Shown here piece after piece: positions 43,710 to 54,048 of a DNA stretch of 64,000 nucleotides. The DNA is taken from contig CAJJAH010000002.1 of the NCBI GenBank assembly GCA_905182255.1, positions 62,001 to 126,000 of the forward strand, written 5' to 3'. Numbering within the stretch: position 1 is the stretch's first letter; each line of letters starts with the position of its first letter. The notes under the pieces are model-generated. The model did no database searches. It was not told the DNA's origin and saw only the letters and a program-made list of their open reading frames with translations. This DNA comes from Cryomorphaceae bacterium BACL11 MAG-121001-bin54 (GTDB lineage: Bacteria; Bacteroidota; Bacteroidia; Flavobacteriales; BACL11). The translations under genes and the position numbers were made by a program.

Positions 43710-44663
43710 TTACTGCAATTGGTCAATAGTAATTAACACTTTGTTGAAAACATAATCCTGTATAAGCATAAGATCTCCATTATTAAAAGTAGCATACATA
43801 CGTTTAACGTTATAGTTATCTTTCTTCTCTTTTAAAATATTACCACCAATGACATAAGTTCGTAAAGTGTCATTATTTACAATTAGCTGATGTAATGGGG
43901 AAGAAAATTCTATCTTATCTTTATGTTTCTTGTAACTCTCACAATTTAATTGTTCAAAAGAATCAAGAAATTGAAAAACCATAGCTCGATTAAAATTAAC
44001 TGCATTTCCAAAATTATTAAACAAAGTTATTGAATCAGTAATTAAAGTGAAAGATTTTTCAGGCTTTTTAAAGTGATTGACTGTAACTCTAGAAATGCTT
44101 TTAGTTTTTAAATTAAATATATTAGTTGACCGCCAATCACTTTCACTTATTTTATTTCCTTGAATTCCATATCTAGGTGAAAGAAAGCCATTAAATGAAG
44201 GTATATGAACAACAAAAGGAGATTCACTACCAGCAAGATACATATAAGTTCCTAAATGATTTGAAGTAGAACTACCAATAGTATAAGTTTTTATAGGGAT
44301 TTCTTGATCAGTATAAATTTCAACTTTTACACCAGTTGTAGATAAATTTCTAATAACATTATCAAAAGCATTTTTTGAAACAGGTCTTTTAATTTTTATT
44401 TGATTTATAGTAGCAAGTATAGTTTCAATAGCATCTTTTCTTACTTCATATTTATTGTTAACCAACCAGTTATTTTTATTTCTATTCAAAGTAATAGTTA
44501 TACCGTTTCTATCAGCAATAAAAATCTTTCTTATTGATGCTGTATCGCTTATTGCAAAGTTATTTTCCGAAGTAATAGTTGATTTATTATCATTAGATAA
44601 AAACCAAATTAAAGTTGCCATAAATAAAATAATAGCAAAATATATAAAATTTTTTTTAAGCAT
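43710..44663 (-). CDS. DUF4340 domain protein, last gene of the gldFG operon
   Basis: Membrane-anchored protein of 317 residues: one N-terminal helix (NFIYFAIILFMATLIWFLSN), then repeated beta-rich segments (ISRVTVNHF, SFTLITDS) of the DUF4340 type that faces the periplasm. DUF4340 proteins often accompany GldG-like ABC subunits. The start MLKKNF at 44663 overlaps the gldG stop by 8 bp and fits better than 44699, which lies well inside gldG. A role with GldFG in gliding or T9SS is inferred from position. Confidence 0.8.
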   Translation of the reverse strand: MLKKNFIYFAIILFMATLIWFLSNDNKSTITSENNFAISDTASIRKIFIADRNGITITLNRNKNNWLVNNKYEVRKDAIETILATINQIKIKRPVSKNAFDNVIRNLSTTGVKVEIYTDQEIPIKTYTIGSSTSNHLGTYMYLAGSESPFVVHIPSFNGFLSPRYGIQGNKISESDWRSTNIFNLKTKSISRVTVNHFKKPEKSFTLITDSITLFNNFGNAVNFNRAMVFQFLDSFEQLNCESYKKHKDKIEFSSPLHQLIVNNDTLRTYVIGGNILKEKKDNYNVKRMYATFNNGDLMLIQDYVFNKVLITIDQLQ

Positions 44664-46383
44664 ATTTTCTTTTTTTATAACTAATAAAAAATAAAGCAAG
44701 TGTTATTAATAATAATATTGGAAGAGCAATATTTATAAGTTGAATAATAAATCTATTTTCTTGAATCTTTTTTTTATCTAACATTCTCAAACTAAGATCC
44801 TTTAACTTTAAATGTGAAAGACTATTATCTCCACATAGATACTGTACTGCGTTAATTAAAAAATGTTTATTTCCATTAAAAGTAAAATTAATATTTTTAT
44901 CATAACCAAGAGGATAAATAACTCCAGATTTACTTATATCATTTGCTATCAAATCACCATCACTAACAACAATCATTTTATTACTAGCACTCTTTTTAAT
45001 AAATTTAATTTTATTGTTTTTCTGAACTAATTTATCCTTAAATAGTGATTCAAACTCTCCTTCTAACAAGATAGCAATTGGTAGAAACTTTTTATTATAA
45101 CTAGTTAATAATGGTGGGTTTTCTAAAATTCCTAAACTAATTTTACTAGGTGAAGGAATTAATCTACTCTTATTAGAACTATGTAAAAGAATAGTTTTAT
45201 GAATATTATTTTTGATAGTATCTATAGAACTAACAAATTCACATTTAATAGCATCTAAGCCATTCGAAATAACGTGCTTACTGTCAGAAAACAACAGTGG
45301 AGAGTAGGGCCAATTAAAATAAGATTGTTGGGGAACATTATTGCTGTATCCTGTAATAACAGGAATTTTATTAGAACGCAAATCTTGAATTAAATTAGAA
45401 TTAATTCGCAATCCATATCTAAATAATTGATCATCAATATTTAAGAAATTTTTAGTAGCGACAAAAGATCCTAAATTATTTTGCAAACTATCCATACTAG
45501 CTTTGATTCCATCAACTAACCAAAGAACTTTACCACCCTGCATAATATATTGATCAATAAGTAGCTTATCTAAGCTGTTAAAAGGGATAGTTGGCTTAGC
45601 TATTATTAAAGCTTTATATGAATTTAAAAGGGAATTTTGCATTACAATATCGGGCATATTAGTAGTGCTATCAATGGCAAATTCTTTAATATTAAATCGA
45701 TCCACTTTATAGTGATATGAAAGATTAAAATTATCATCTAGAACAGACTCTGTAATATCATAAACTTGTTGTTCATTTAACTCTCCATTACCTTCTAAGA
45801 AAGCAATTTTAGTTAATCTATTTTTAATTAAATGCTCAATAGCTGAAACAAATTCATATTCAAGTGTCTCAATAGATCTGTTAATATTACTTTTGGTAGA
45901 TCCGCCAGGTAACTGCTTTAGAAAATTCACGGCTGCTTGTTTTCCCTTGTAATAAATAATTGCTCCAGGAAAAATAATCTGATTAACTTGTTTCCCGTCT
46001 CTTTTTATTTCTAAATCAGTTGGAGATAGTTTTTGCTTTACTAACTGTTTAAATAAATTTTCCTTTTCATTCTCATTTACAATATTGTTAGGGTTAATAA
46101 ACTCAAAATCAACATTATTATTTCCTATAACCTTAAATCGTTTTATGAGATCTTCGGTTGATTTCTGTAATCTTTTAAATTCTGAAGGAAAATCACCATC
46201 AAGAAATACTTTAATAAATAACTTATCATCTAAACTAGTGATTATTGAAGTGGACTCATTAGAAAAAGAATATTTTTTATCAGAAGTTAAATCTACATTC
46301 CAATTAATAAAGCTACTAATTATATTTATAAATAACACAAATACAACAAGTAAAATGACTGATATATATTTGTTAGTATTCAT
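44656..46383 (-). CDS. gldG: Gliding motility-associated ABC transporter substrate-binding protein GldG
   Basis: Protein of 575 residues with one N-terminal membrane helix (ISVILLVVFVLFINIISSFINW) and one at the C-terminus (IIQLINIALPILLLITLALFF). The long periplasmic part belongs to the GldG/ABC_transp_aux family and has the segments LTSDKKYSFS, LEGNGELNEQQ and GKVLWLVDGIKA. With GldA (not in this window) and GldF it forms the ABC complex required for gliding in Flavobacterium. Its ATG overlaps the gldF stop by one base. Confidence 0.92.
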   Translation of the reverse strand: MNTNKYISVILLVVFVLFINIISSFINWNVDLTSDKKYSFSNESTSIITSLDDKLFIKVFLDGDFPSEFKRLQKSTEDLIKRFKVIGNNNVDFEFINPNNIVNENEKENLFKQLVKQKLSPTDLEIKRDGKQVNQIIFPGAIIYYKGKQAAVNFLKQLPGGSTKSNINRSIETLEYEFVSAIEHLIKNRLTKIAFLEGNGELNEQQVYDITESVLDDNFNLSYHYKVDRFNIKEFAIDSTTNMPDIVMQNSLLNSYKALIIAKPTIPFNSLDKLLIDQYIMQGGKVLWLVDGIKASMDSLQNNLGSFVATKNFLNIDDQLFRYGLRINSNLIQDLRSNKIPVITGYSNNVPQQSYFNWPYSPLLFSDSKHVISNGLDAIKCEFVSSIDTIKNNIHKTILLHSSNKSRLIPSPSKISLGILENPPLLTSYNKKFLPIAILLEGEFESLFKDKLVQKNNKIKFIKKSASNKMIVVSDGDLIANDISKSGVIYPLGYDKNINFTFNGNKHFLINAVQYLCGDNSLSHLKLKDLSLRMLDKKKIQENRFIIQLINIALPILLLITLALFFISYKKRKYA

Positions 46384-47114
46384 TATGACTTCCTTTCATA
46401 AATAACAATTTCAGTAAGCAAAATAAATAAAATAGTAAATGATATAAAATAGATAACGTCCGAAATATTTATTAGTCCTTTACTAATTATTTCATAATGA
46501 AAAGAAATTCCAATTTGTTTAATAATTAAGTCAAAATTTTGAAAAAAGTAAGCTTCACTTAATAGATCAAATCCAAAATAAAATAAAGTATTTAATAAAA
46601 TAGCAAATACAAATGAAATAATTTGATTATTTGATAAAGAAGAAGCATAAACACAAATAGATGAGAAGAGTCCACATAAAAATATTAATCCAAAATAGGA
46701 ACCTGTAATGCCAGCTAAATCAAGATTGCCAACACTCTCTCCTAAAAAATATATACTAACAACATAAATTAGTGTAGAAAATATAGTGAATAACACTAAA
46801 ACAAAAACAGCTAAAAACTTAGCTAAAATAATTTGCAATGAAGTAATTGGTTTAGTAATAAGGTTTTCAATAGTACCTGAAGAATATTCTTCAGAAAAAA
46901 CTCGCATACTTATAGCCGGAATAAACAATAAAAAGAATAAAGGTGCTGTAGAAAAAAAGATATCCATATCAGCATAGCCATAGCTTAATATATTTCTATC
47001 ACTGAAATCCGACCATAATAAAATGCTATTAATAAAGAGGAAAACACCAATAATTAAATAACCGGTGAGTGTACTAAAAAAAACACTTATTTCTTTTCTA
47101 AAAAGTGCTATCAT
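46383..47114 (-). CDS. gldF: Gliding motility-associated ABC transporter permease GldF
   Basis: ABC-2-type permease of 243 residues with six hydrophobic helices. It begins MIALFRKEISVFFSTLTGYLIIGVFLF and has the family segment RVFSEEYSSGTIENLITKPI near residue 67. It pairs with GldG and an ATPase. It overlaps the SAM hydrolase gene by 4 bp (ATGA) and gldG by one base, so the three genes and the DUF4340 gene form one operon. Confidence 0.93.
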   Translation of the reverse strand: MIALFRKEISVFFSTLTGYLIIGVFLFINSILLWSDFSDRNILSYGYADMDIFFSTAPLFFLLFIPAISMRVFSEEYSSGTIENLITKPITSLQIILAKFLAVFVLVLFTIFSTLIYVVSIYFLGESVGNLDLAGITGSYFGLIFLCGLFSSICVYASSLSNNQIISFVFAILLNTLFYFGFDLLSEAYFFQNFDLIIKQIGISFHYEIISKGLINISDVIYFISFTILFILLTEIVIYERKS

Positions 47115-47896
47115 TTAAATTCTATTCTAATAATTTCATGTAACTTCAATCCTAATAATGTATTTGCAGTACCTTTATTCATGGCAATTTGAAGTTGTTC
47201 ATTTTCACCAAAAATAGCTAACTTATCTCCAGAAGGAACATCATTATACTTTTTAGATATAGTAGTGATTTTCTCATCCTCTCTTCCATAATAAATAATA
47301 AATTCTCTACCTCTCTGAATATCTAAAAACATAGTCTTATCAATATTAGTTATAGCATTTCCATAATTATCATTGTAAATTATAACTCCTTTGATTAAAT
47401 TTTTTTCTTTTACAGCTTTTAAATCTGTTCTATGCACACAATAGTTATTAACTAATGTTCCAATCATTTCCATAGTACCACCTCTGGCTAAATGACAGGC
47501 AGCAGGTACAAAAACATTTTTTGTAGCAAATGTTAAGCAATTTGAGTCTTGAGCAATATTTAATTGTATTATCTTTTCTGCTTTCATTTCAGTTAGTAAT
47601 AGAGAAAAAAGACCATTGTCAGAACCGATAAAATAATGCCCATTTGCTTTAACAGCTAAATGCTCGTTTTCAATATTTAATTCATCATCAACACTAACAA
47701 TATGTATGCTTCCAATTGGAAAATCTTTATAACAATTACGTAATACAAAAGCTGCTTGTGGTATATTAAATGCAGTAATATCATTAGTAATATCAACAAT
47801 CCTAGCATCATTAATCTGAGTATAAATACTTCCTTTTACCGATGCAAGATAGCTGTCATTTGTGCCTAAATCAGTAGTAAGTGTAATTATTGCCAT
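47111..47896 (-). CDS. S-adenosyl-L-methionine hydrolase / hydroxide adenosyltransferase (DUF62)
   Basis: SAM hydroxide adenosyltransferase of 261 residues, which splits SAM with hydroxide into adenosine and methionine. ITLTTDLGTNDSYLASVKG carries the conserved Asp at the N-terminus; HIVSVDD, FIGSDNGLFSLLL and FVPAACHLARG follow. The C-terminal barrel-like domain contains NYGNAITNI. It is the first gene of the gldF operon and divergent from phoH, with only about 90 bp between them. No clear TAnnTTTG element was seen in that gap. Confidence 0.9.
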   Translation of the reverse strand: MAIITLTTDLGTNDSYLASVKGSIYTQINDARIVDITNDITAFNIPQAAFVLRNCYKDFPIGSIHIVSVDDELNIENEHLAVKANGHYFIGSDNGLFSLLLTEMKAEKIIQLNIAQDSNCLTFATKNVFVPAACHLARGGTMEMIGTLVNNYCVHRTDLKAVKEKNLIKGVIIYNDNYGNAITNIDKTMFLDIQRGREFIIYYGREDEKITTISKKYNDVPSGDKLAIFGENEQLQIAMNKGTANTLLGLKLHEIIRIEFK

Positions 47897-47983
47897 TTAT
47901 TATGAAAAGCTATTGACGAAGTAGTTAAAATATTGTTATTTTGTAACCCCAAAATTATAATAAATCTATGAACAGTATAATTA

Positions 47984-48925
47984 ATGAGTGAAAAATTAAT
48001 AACACTTAGTAACATTGAGTTGGTAAAACTATTTGGAACTAATAATAAGAAGTTAGACAAGATAAAAAATTTGTTCCCTCAAATTAAAATTGTATCTAGA
48101 GGAGAGAAATTAAAAATCATAGGAAACAGTGATCAGATTAGGTATTTTGAAAAAAAACTAACAGCTTTCATCAAACACATTAATCAATATAATTCACTAA
48201 CAGTGAGTCAAATTGAACATTTAGTTGAAGGAGATGAGTCAGAAATTCTAAAAACTAAAGAGGATATTATTTTACATGGCCAAAATGGTAAAATAATAAA
48301 AGCACGCACTTCTAACCAACGTAAAATGATTTGTGAGATTAAAAAAAATGATATGTTATTTGCTATTGGCCCAGCAGGAACTGGTAAGACATACACAGCA
48401 GTAGCCATAGCTGTTAAATCACTTAAAGACAAGGAAGTAAAAAGGATAATATTTACAAGACCAGCTGTTGAAGCTGGAGAGAATTTGGGATTTCTGCCTG
48501 GTGATTTAAAAGAAAAATTGGACCCCTACATGCAGCCTATATATGATGCTCTTTTTGACATGATACCTATTGAAAGGTTGAATGACTACTTAGAGCAGGG
48601 AACAATACAGATTGCCCCTTTAGCGTTTATGAGAGGACGAACTTTAGACAAAGCATTTGTCATACTAGATGAAGGACAGAATACTACTGAAAAACAAATG
48701 AAGATGTTTTTAACAAGAATGGGGAGATCAGCTAAGTTCATTATAACAGGAGATGAAACTCAAATAGATTTACCAAAAAATCAAAAATCAGGATTAATAA
48801 ACGCAGTTAACACATTAAAAAACATTAAGGATATAAGTTTTATAACCCTTGACGGAAATGACGTAATTAGACATAAATTAGTAAAAGATATTATTAACGC
48901 ATATAAAAATAAAAAAAATGATTAA
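47984..48925 (+). CDS. phoH: PhoH family ATPase
   Basis: PhoH-like P-loop protein of 313 residues. An N-terminal KH-like segment (about 25-65) is followed by Walker [18 protein letters not shown] near residue 127, the family stretch [29 protein letters not shown], Walker [12 protein letters not shown], and [11 protein letters not shown]. PhoH proteins bind and hydrolyse ATP and are linked to RNA metabolism. It overlaps purC by 8 bp (ATGATTAA), so the two are coupled. Confidence 0.94.
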   Translation: MSEKLITLSNIELVKLFGTNNKKLDKIKNLFPQIKIVSRGEKLKIIGNSDQIRYFEKKLTAFIKHINQYNSLTVSQIEHLVEGDESEILKTKEDIILHGQNGKIIKARTSNQRKMICEIKKNDMLFAIGPAGTGKTYTAVAIAVKSLKDKEVKRIIFTRPAVEAGENLGFLPGDLKEKLDPYMQPIYDALFDMIPIERLNDYLEQGTIQIAPLAFMRGRTLDKAFVILDEGQNTTEKQMKMFLTRMGRSAKFIITGDETQIDLPKNQKSGLINAVNTLKNIKDISFITLDGNDVIRHKLVKDIINAYKNKKND

Positions 48926-49865
48926 TACAATTAAAGGAACAAACTTCCAATTACCCGGACAAACAAAATTCTATAAAGGAAAAGTTAGAGATGTATATAC
49001 TCTAAATAATGAAACTCTAGTAATGGTAGCATCTGATAGAATATCAGCATTTGATCATGTTCTTCCAGAAGGAATTCCATATAAAGGGCAAGTGCTTAGC
49101 CAAATTGCAGCAAAATTTTTGGCAGCTACTAGTGATATAGTACCTAATTGGATGGAAGCAACTCCTGACCCGAGTGTAACAATAGGTAAAATGTGTAAAC
49201 CTTTCATGATAGAAATGGTAATTAGAGGATATTTAACAGGACACGCTTGGAGAGAATATAAATCCGGTAAAAGAATATTATGCGGAGTAGAGATTCCAGA
49301 TGGTATGGTTGAAAATCAAAAGTTTGAGAATCCACTAATTACACCAACTACTAAGGTTGATATAGGTCATGATGAAGATATTAGTAGAGAAGAAATATTA
49401 AAGCAAGGAATTGTTGCTGAATTGGATTACATACAGCTAGAAAAGTATACTAGAGCTATTTTTAAAAGAGGAACTGAAATGGCAGCCGAAAAAGGCTTAA
49501 TACTTGTAGACACTAAATATGAATTTGGAAAAGATAAGAATGGTGTAATAACACTAATTGATGAAATACACACACCTGATTCATCTCGTTATTTTTATAT
49601 TAAAGGTTATGAAGAAAATATTAAAAAAGGAGATCAACAAAAACAGCTTTCAAAGGAATTTGTACGCCAATGGTTAATTGAAAATAATTTCCAAGGTAAA
49701 GAAGGAGAATCTATACCTCACATGAGTGAAGAATATTGCATTTCTGTTTCAGAAAGATATATAGAATTATTTGAATATATTACTGGAGATAAATTTGTAA
49801 AAGAAGATGTAAGTAATGTGATTAACAGAGTTGAGAAAAATATTTTAGATTATTTAGATAAATAA
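48918..49865 (+). CDS. purC: Phosphoribosylaminoimidazole-succinocarboxamide synthase
   Basis: SAICAR synthetase, the ATP-dependent step joining aspartate to CAIR in purine synthesis. The 315-residue protein is of the long type. Visible are [36 protein letters not shown], the substrate loop [34 protein letters not shown] and [30 protein letters not shown]. The gene lies in a run phoH-purC-glycosyltransferase-sigma factor-rsmG with gaps or overlaps below 15 bp. Confidence 0.97.
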   Translation: MINTIKGTNFQLPGQTKFYKGKVRDVYTLNNETLVMVASDRISAFDHVLPEGIPYKGQVLSQIAAKFLAATSDIVPNWMEATPDPSVTIGKMCKPFMIEMVIRGYLTGHAWREYKSGKRILCGVEIPDGMVENQKFENPLITPTTKVDIGHDEDISREEILKQGIVAELDYIQLEKYTRAIFKRGTEMAAEKGLILVDTKYEFGKDKNGVITLIDEIHTPDSSRYFYIKGYEENIKKGDQQKQLSKEFVRQWLIENNFQGKEGESIPHMSEEYCISVSERYIELFEYITGDKFVKEDVSNVINRVEKNILDYLDK

Positions 49866-49869
49866 TTAA

Positions 49870-50973
49870 ATGTTTATTAATTCTTTATTATTTGCTTCAA
49901 TAATAAGCATAGTGTTACTATTGTTTTACTACTTATACTTTTTCTTAAAATTAAATACTTTTAAGAAAAATGCTTTAATATTTAATGAGCCTATATCTAT
50001 TATTATTTGTGCTAAAAATGAGTTTCTAAATTTAAAAAATAAACTACCATTTGTCCTTAAACAAAATTACCCTAAATATGAAGTAATAGTAGTAAATGAC
50101 CAATCTAATGATGAAACAGCTAATTTACTTAAGGAATTTGAAAAGCAATATCAAAACTTAGTTGTAGTAACTATTGAGAAACATATTAATAATCATAATG
50201 GGAAAAAACTTGCTCTAACATTAGGTATTAAATCAGCTAAGCATGAACACTTGCTTTTAACAGATGCAGACTGTATACCTAAATCCAAGAATTGGGCAAC
50301 AAAAATGTGTAGTAATTTTAATTCAGTTGATATTGTTTTAGGCTATGGAGCTTATGAAAAAAAGAAAGGATTATTAAATCAACTTATAAGATTTGACACT
50401 TTTAATGTTGCTCAGCAATATCTTTCATATGCACTAGCAGGGCATACTTACATGGGAGTAGGGCGTAATATGGCGTATAGAAAGTCCTTATTTTTTGAAA
50501 ATAAAGGTTTTGCCAATCATTTACATATTCCTTCAGGTGATGATGATTTGTTTATACAAGAAATTGCAAATAAATGTAATGTAGGTATTGAAATTTCGGA
50601 ACAAGCTCACACTACATCATCTGTAACAAAAATATGGAGAGAGTGGGTATATCAGAAAAGAAGACATATTACCACAGCTCCATTATATAAAATAAAATTT
50701 AAAATACTTTTAACTATATATCCTTACGCTCAACTAATTTTTTGGTTTACATTTTTAACATTATGTTTAATAGAAGCACCTATAAAATTTGTCATAACTT
50801 TATTAACAATAAAAATATTTCTTTCATATCTTATAAATTATAAAACAATGAAGAATTTAAAATTAATGGATTTATATTGGATTCATCCTATTTACGAAGT
50901 ATTACATTTATGTATACATGCAATTTTTGTATTATTGAACTTTGTAAGTAAACCGAAAAAATGGAGCAGATGA
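49870..50973 (+). CDS. Glycosyltransferase family 2, membrane-bound
   Basis: GT2 enzyme of 367 residues with one N-terminal helix and two or three C-terminal helices, like poly-beta-sugar synthases. The GT-A domain shows ISIIICAKNEFLNLKN, VVNDQSNDET and the DxD-type motif LLTDADCIP. WVYQKRRHITTAPLY is a plausible acceptor-site QxxRW-like segment. The sugar and acceptor are not evident. Its stop overlaps the following sigma factor start by 13 bp. Confidence 0.87.
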   Translation: MFINSLLFASIISIVLLLFYYLYFFLKLNTFKKNALIFNEPISIIICAKNEFLNLKNKLPFVLKQNYPKYEVIVVNDQSNDETANLLKEFEKQYQNLVVVTIEKHINNHNGKKLALTLGIKSAKHEHLLLTDADCIPKSKNWATKMCSNFNSVDIVLGYGAYEKKKGLLNQLIRFDTFNVAQQYLSYALAGHTYMGVGRNMAYRKSLFFENKGFANHLHIPSGDDDLFIQEIANKCNVGIEISEQAHTTSSVTKIWREWVYQKRRHITTAPLYKIKFKILLTIYPYAQLIFWFTFLTLCLIEAPIKFVITLLTIKIFLSYLINYKTMKNLKLMDLYWIHPIYEVLHLCIHAIFVLLNFVSKPKKWSR

Positions 50974-51572
50974 AACATAATTTGACTGTTAAAGGAAAAC
51001 GAGATTTAAAACTAATCAATAGAGCATTAGAAGATGGTGACCCTAAAGCTTATAATGAGCTAATGAAGCTATACCGTGACCCACTTTACTTCATGCTATA
51101 CGAAAAAGTAGGGGATCAAGAATTAGCTAAGGACTTAACTATTGAATCCTTAGGTAAAGCCTTTAAGAAACTGCATTTATACACTGCTAATTATGCCTTT
51201 AGCACCTGGCTTTACACAGTCGCCCGTAATCATTGTATTGACTATTTTAGAAAAAACAAACTACCTACAATCTCTATAGATAATATGATGGTGTCTGATG
51301 ATGGAAAAAGAAATACTTTTAATTTAATTTCAAAGGATCTTAATCCTGATCAGTTAATGGAAAAACAACAAAGAATAGCTATACTGCGTCAAATTGTTGA
51401 TCAATTAAAGCCAAATTATCGTGAGTTAGTAAAACTAAGATATTTTAAAGAATTAAGCTATGGTGAAATTGCAGATAAATTAGATGTTCCTTTAGGAACT
51501 GTAAAAGCACAACTACACAGAAGTAGAGAGCAATTATTTAAAATTATGTCTGGTTTAAAAGACACTTATTAA
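50961..51572 (+). CDS. RNA polymerase sigma factor, ECF (sigma-70) family
   Basis: ECF-type sigma factor of 203 residues. Region 2 is LYRDPLYFMLYEKVGDQELAKDLTIESLGKAF with YAFSTWLYTVARNHCIDYFRK as the -10-binding helix. Region 4 is LKPNYRELVKLRYFKELSYGEIADKLDVPLGTVKAQLHRSRE. No anti-sigma factor gene is next to it; instead it sits between a glycosyltransferase and rsmG, with the ATG of rsmG directly after its stop. This family, conserved beside rsmG in Flavobacteriia, may be constitutive. The stimulus is unknown. Confidence 0.92.
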   Translation: MEQMKHNLTVKGKRDLKLINRALEDGDPKAYNELMKLYRDPLYFMLYEKVGDQELAKDLTIESLGKAFKKLHLYTANYAFSTWLYTVARNHCIDYFRKNKLPTISIDNMMVSDDGKRNTFNLISKDLNPDQLMEKQQRIAILRQIVDQLKPNYRELVKLRYFKELSYGEIADKLDVPLGTVKAQLHRSREQLFKIMSGLKDTY

Positions 51573-52187
51573 ATGCAAATAATCCATAAGTATTTTCCTG
51601 ATTTAACGGAAAAACAAATTGAACAGTTTACTGATTTACAGCAGCTTTACCAACATTGGAATGCTCAGATAAATGTGATTTCCAGAAAGAATATTGATGC
51701 CCTATATACCAACCATATTTTGCACTCTATAGCTATTGCTAAGTTAATTCAGTTTGAAAAAGGAACAAAAATATTAGATATTGGTACAGGAGGTGGTTTT
51801 CCGGGCATTCCTTTAGCTATATTATTTCCTGAAGTTGATTTTTTACTAGTGGACAGTATTGGTAAAAAAATAAAAGTAGTAAATGAAGTGAGTAATGCAA
51901 TTGACTTAACTAATGTTATTGCACTAAATGAAAGAGCTGAAAATATAAAAGATACTTTTGATTTTGTGGTGAGCCGTGCTGTTACCAATATGACAGACTT
52001 TAAAAAGTGGGTAAAAGGGAAATTTAATAATACCCATAACAATACTTTAAATAATGGTATTCTTTACCTAAAAGGTGGAGATTTATCAGAAGAATTAAGA
52101 GGGATATCCCATACTAAATACGAAATAGCTGATTTATTTGAGGAAGAGTTTTTTAAAACTAAGAAGGTGATTTATATTAGTTATTAG
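51573..52187 (+). CDS. rsmG: 16S rRNA (guanine527-N7)-methyltransferase RsmG
   Basis: Methylates G527 of 16S rRNA. The 204-residue protein has the SAM motif KILDIGTGGGFPGIPLAILFP, VDSIGKKIKVV and FDFVVSRAVTNM, all characteristic of RsmG/GidB. The C-terminal ISYKxxx-like GGD segment is LKGGDLSEEL. It follows the sigma gene without a gap and ends two bases before the convergent secreted nuclease gene. Confidence 0.96.
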   Translation: MQIIHKYFPDLTEKQIEQFTDLQQLYQHWNAQINVISRKNIDALYTNHILHSIAIAKLIQFEKGTKILDIGTGGGFPGIPLAILFPEVDFLLVDSIGKKIKVVNEVSNAIDLTNVIALNERAENIKDTFDFVVSRAVTNMTDFKKWVKGKFNNTHNNTLNNGILYLKGGDLSEELRGISHTKYEIADLFEEEFFKTKKVIYISY

Positions 52188-52189
52188 GC

Positions 52190-53218
52190 TTATTCTATAA
52201 CTACTTTCCTTTCCACACTAGCATCATCATTTATATAAAATAAGAGAGTGTTCTTTTTAGGTTTTGTTTCTCTTCCTAAAACATCCACTATTTTAATAAG
52301 GTTTTTATTTGAGTTTTCTAAATCATTTATAGTGCTAATCAGAGCATCTATTTGCAATTTTAAACCGACAGGCCTATGGTCAGAAATATTATAATCATAT
52401 GCATTCCAGCTGCTCATATAATCATCAATCCTTATGCAGGAAACTATTGAATTGGGCTTGGAAAAGTCAGCAAATAACTCATCAGTAATTAAGATGTGGT
52501 CAAGATGTGAAGGCCAAGTAGGAAAAGAAAAATTAGCAGAACTACCAAGGGCAATTGGGAAATCAACAAACAAATAATCAGAATCGTCTAAAAAGGAGTT
52601 GAATACATTATTAGTAGTAAGGTCAGTTAGTATATCGTTACAATCTCCAACCACAATTACTTTGTCATTCGAAAAAACACTATCTATATAAGTTTTTAGT
52701 AAATTAACAGCCCTTAACCTTCTATTTTCTTCATCAGAAGTGTCATTAAAATCTAATACTCCATCACCACAACACTTTAGATGATTATCAATAATTACAT
52801 AGTCTTCATTATTAAAAGTAAGCTCTAATACTTGTGGAGACCTGGGAAAAGCATTCCAATAGGGCTGACTCGTATAGATTTCATATTTAGCATTTACCTG
52901 TACTGTATTGGCGTTGTATACATAAGCCAAACCGCCGTAATAACTACTTTTAAAATGACATGCATAGCCAGGAATAGTACTCACCACTTGTTTTAAAAGT
53001 GTGGTGTCATCAATCTCTTGTAGGGCATAAACATCAGCAGCTAGGCTTTGGATTATTGTTTTTACTGAGTCGGCAGTTACTTGTCCGTTTTTTGGAAACC
53101 ATTCAATGTTCCAGCTTACTACTTCAAAAGTAGAATCAGTTCCAAAGTGTAGATCTTTTAAACTTTGTGCATTTAAAAGTTGTAGACTTATCAGTAGTAA
53201 AAATATAACTTTTTTCAT
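52190..53218 (-). CDS. Secreted endonuclease/exonuclease/phosphatase-family protein with short T9SS-like tail
   Basis: Exported EEP-fold protein of 342 residues. The signal peptide is FLLLISLQLLNAQ. The EEP core shows VVSWNIEWFP, YALQEIDD (catalytic Glu), DNHLKCCGDG, VVGDCND (Asp-Cys-Asn in place of the usual DxN), SHLDHILI and SDHRPVGL, giving an intact metal and catalytic set. The C-terminus carries KIVDVLGRE, FYINDDAS and KVVIE, the compact tail shared with the genes at 34197 and 61157. A secreted phosphodiesterase or DNase is plausible. Confidence 0.87.
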   Translation of the reverse strand: MKKVIFLLLISLQLLNAQSLKDLHFGTDSTFEVVSWNIEWFPKNGQVTADSVKTIIQSLAADVYALQEIDDTTLLKQVVSTIPGYACHFKSSYYGGLAYVYNANTVQVNAKYEIYTSQPYWNAFPRSPQVLELTFNNEDYVIIDNHLKCCGDGVLDFNDTSDEENRRLRAVNLLKTYIDSVFSNDKVIVVGDCNDILTDLTTNNVFNSFLDDSDYLFVDFPIALGSSANFSFPTWPSHLDHILITDELFADFSKPNSIVSCIRIDDYMSSWNAYDYNISDHRPVGLKLQIDALISTINDLENSNKNLIKIVDVLGRETKPKKNTLLFYINDDASVERKVVIE

Positions 53219-53241
53219 TAATATAATTTTGTTAATTCTAT

Positions 53242-54009
53242 TTATATTTTTTCACAGAAATAAACGATTTCTCCTTTAGGAAGTGCGTATCGCTCCACTA
53301 ATTCAGGACTTAATTCGTTAATAAAGTCGCTCTCAGTAACTTTAAAGCCTGCTGCAGCTAATTTTTTACCATAGTCTAGACCAAACAACCTCAAGTGGTC
53401 ATCTTGCCAATACAGGCGTTCTCGCTCCTTAGGGTCAGTTACATTTCTATCTTCTTCAGTTATAGGATTATTATAATCTATAGGTACTTGAAAAATACCC
53501 CATCCTCCAGGTTTCATTACTCTATAAAATTCTGTCATAACTTTATGAGCATCATTAACATGCTCCAATACATGATTACAAATAACTACATCAAAAGTGT
53601 TATCATTCATTGGTATATCATGAACATCCATCTTAACATCAGCCCATGGTGATATTAAATCGCCAGTAGTATAGTCTAAGTTTTTCATTCTTTTGAACAG
53701 CTTAATAAAACAGTATTCAGGAGCAATATGCAAGAACTTTATATTGTCTTTGAAAAAATTAGTTTTATCTTTCATAAATAACCACATTAATCTATGTCGT
53801 TCTAAACTCATACTATCAGGTGCAATAGCATTTTCTCTAGATTTTAATCTTCCATAAGGCAATAGTTTACGGTAAGTTATACCGTTTATTGGATCTTCAA
53901 ATTTATTTCCTCTCATAAATAAAGAAAAGATCTGCAAAAAGAAATGACTTATATGCTGTAAATAATGCCTAGGAATAAGACGTGTTGCTAAAGATATTAT
54001 TAATTTCAT
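53242..54009 (-). CDS. Class I SAM-dependent methyltransferase (type 11)
   Basis: Methyltransferase of 255 residues. After an N-terminal segment of about 90 residues comes a Methyltransf_11 core: KFLHIAPEYCFIKLFKR in place of the glycine-rich motif I, MDVHDIPMNDNTFDVVICNHVLEHV and MKPGGWGIFQVPID. The substitution of the usual GxGxG by HIAPE is typical of a group of sugar or lipid methyltransferases. The substrate is unknown. Confidence 0.85.
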   Translation of the reverse strand: MKLIISLATRLIPRHYLQHISHFFLQIFSLFMRGNKFEDPINGITYRKLLPYGRLKSRENAIAPDSMSLERHRLMWLFMKDKTNFFKDNIKFLHIAPEYCFIKLFKRMKNLDYTTGDLISPWADVKMDVHDIPMNDNTFDVVICNHVLEHVNDAHKVMTEFYRVMKPGGWGIFQVPIDYNNPITEEDRNVTDPKERERLYWQDDHLRLFGLDYGKKLAAAGFKVTESDFINELSPELVERYALPKGEIVYFCEKI

Positions 54010-54048
54010 TAAATAATTTTAAAGGAATTCAAAAATAATAAAAGAATT

